DNA of 5,728 nucleotides. Source: Angelakisella sp. (GTDB lineage: Bacteria > Bacillota > Clostridia > Oscillospirales > Ruminococcaceae). Position 1 is the first letter of the stretch, and the number at the start of each line of letters is the position of its first letter. The notes below the pieces were generated by a model that searched no databases, was not told where the DNA came from, and worked only from the letters and a program-made list of their open reading frames with translations. Below, in pieces: positions 5,535 to 5,728 of the stretch. The position numbers were made by a program, and so were the translations under genes. Location of the stretch: assembly GCA_022794295.1 (NCBI GenBank), contig JAAWEO010000141.1, positions 1-5,728 of the forward strand, read 5' to 3'.

Positions 5535-5728
5535 ACGGTGTGCGGGATGGGTAGTGGGTGCCTGGAGTCCGGACGGGTGCAGGGCGGGGCGATTCCCCTG
5601 CCTTTGACGGACTGGGGCGGGCGAGATTTCTGCCGGCGCAGCACCATACCCGAAGCCTAACGCCCAGTACCGGGTAGCCTTTCTGTCACCGGACATCAGT
5701 CCGGTCCGGGTCCAGGGCGGACAGCGCC
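5535..5728. other. inverted-repeat-rich intergenic DNA, possible structured RNA
   Basis: I see no gene here; the plus frames are broken or very short and the minus strand offers nothing convincing. Inverted repeats are frequent. GGGTAG (5549-5554) complements CTACCC (5512-5517) and could close a stem around the hairpin of repeat unit 2. GTCCGGAC (5567-5574) is a palindrome. GCAGGG and CCCTGC pair across about 5580-5601. TACCCG (5647-5652) pairs with CGGGTA (5671-5676). ACCGGAC-ATCA-GTCCGGT (5688-5705) is a perfect 7-bp hairpin. There is no T-rich terminator. It may be a repeat array or the start of a non-coding RNA continuing past the window. Confidence 0.35.

Noticed and set aside
5506..5728. 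RNase P RNA or tmRNA
   Set aside because: I looked on both strands for the conserved cores (such as GAGGAAAGTCC and ACAGAA with GCTTA for RNase P, and the alanine-tRNA-like ends for tmRNA) and found none.

Overview
The window reads as chromosomal DNA from a GC-rich, Gram-positive-type anaerobe. A gut Oscillospiraceae/Clostridia-like host (Flavonifractor or Lawsonibacter type) is my inference. The basis is the strong AGGAGG-type ribosome sites, the GC-rich third codon positions, a YfcC-type secondary carrier paired with an M20 peptidase, and a short-form Nif3-like protein. No single sequence here proves the genus, and nothing resembles phage, plasmid, IS or CRISPR DNA.

Layout. Positions 1-295 are non-coding and carry short GC-rich hairpins, including a two-hairpin unit repeated at a 59-base period. 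A plus-strand gene (296-1456) encodes a 386-residue putative lipoprotein that looks like an extracellular beta-propeller of unknown function. It converges on a minus-strand operon, and a strong hairpin terminator (about 1500-1545) separates the two. The operon is transcribed leftwards: an M20-family zinc peptidase/deacylase (4198 to 3035) comes first, followed 23 bases later by a YfcC/DcuC-family transporter (3011 to 1602). The simplest reading is an uptake-and-hydrolysis pair: the carrier brings in a peptide- or N-acyl-amino-acid-like solute and the cytoplasmic M20 enzyme cleaves it.

The 521-base divergent gap (4199-4719) holds the control region for both sides. A minus-strand extended -10 promoter (about 4491-4463) serves the operon. 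A plus-strand promoter with a perfect TTGACA -35 (4545-4574) serves the Nif3-like gene. Between the operon promoter and its first gene lie AT-rich palindromes, a compact cluster of hairpins (4283-4359) that reads on the plus strand as an intrinsic terminator, and an unpaired strong Shine-Dalgarno sequence.

The plus-strand gene 4720-5505 starts with TTG and encodes a Nif3-like dinuclear-metal protein with all expected metal ligands. Its last codons are made of a tandem hairpin-bearing repeat (5474-5534) that crosses the stop codon. The remaining sequence to 5728 has no convincing gene but is rich in inverted repeats.

The coding genes belong to known families. The less ordinary material is in the non-coding DNA: the paired-hairpin repeats at both ends and the structured operon leader.
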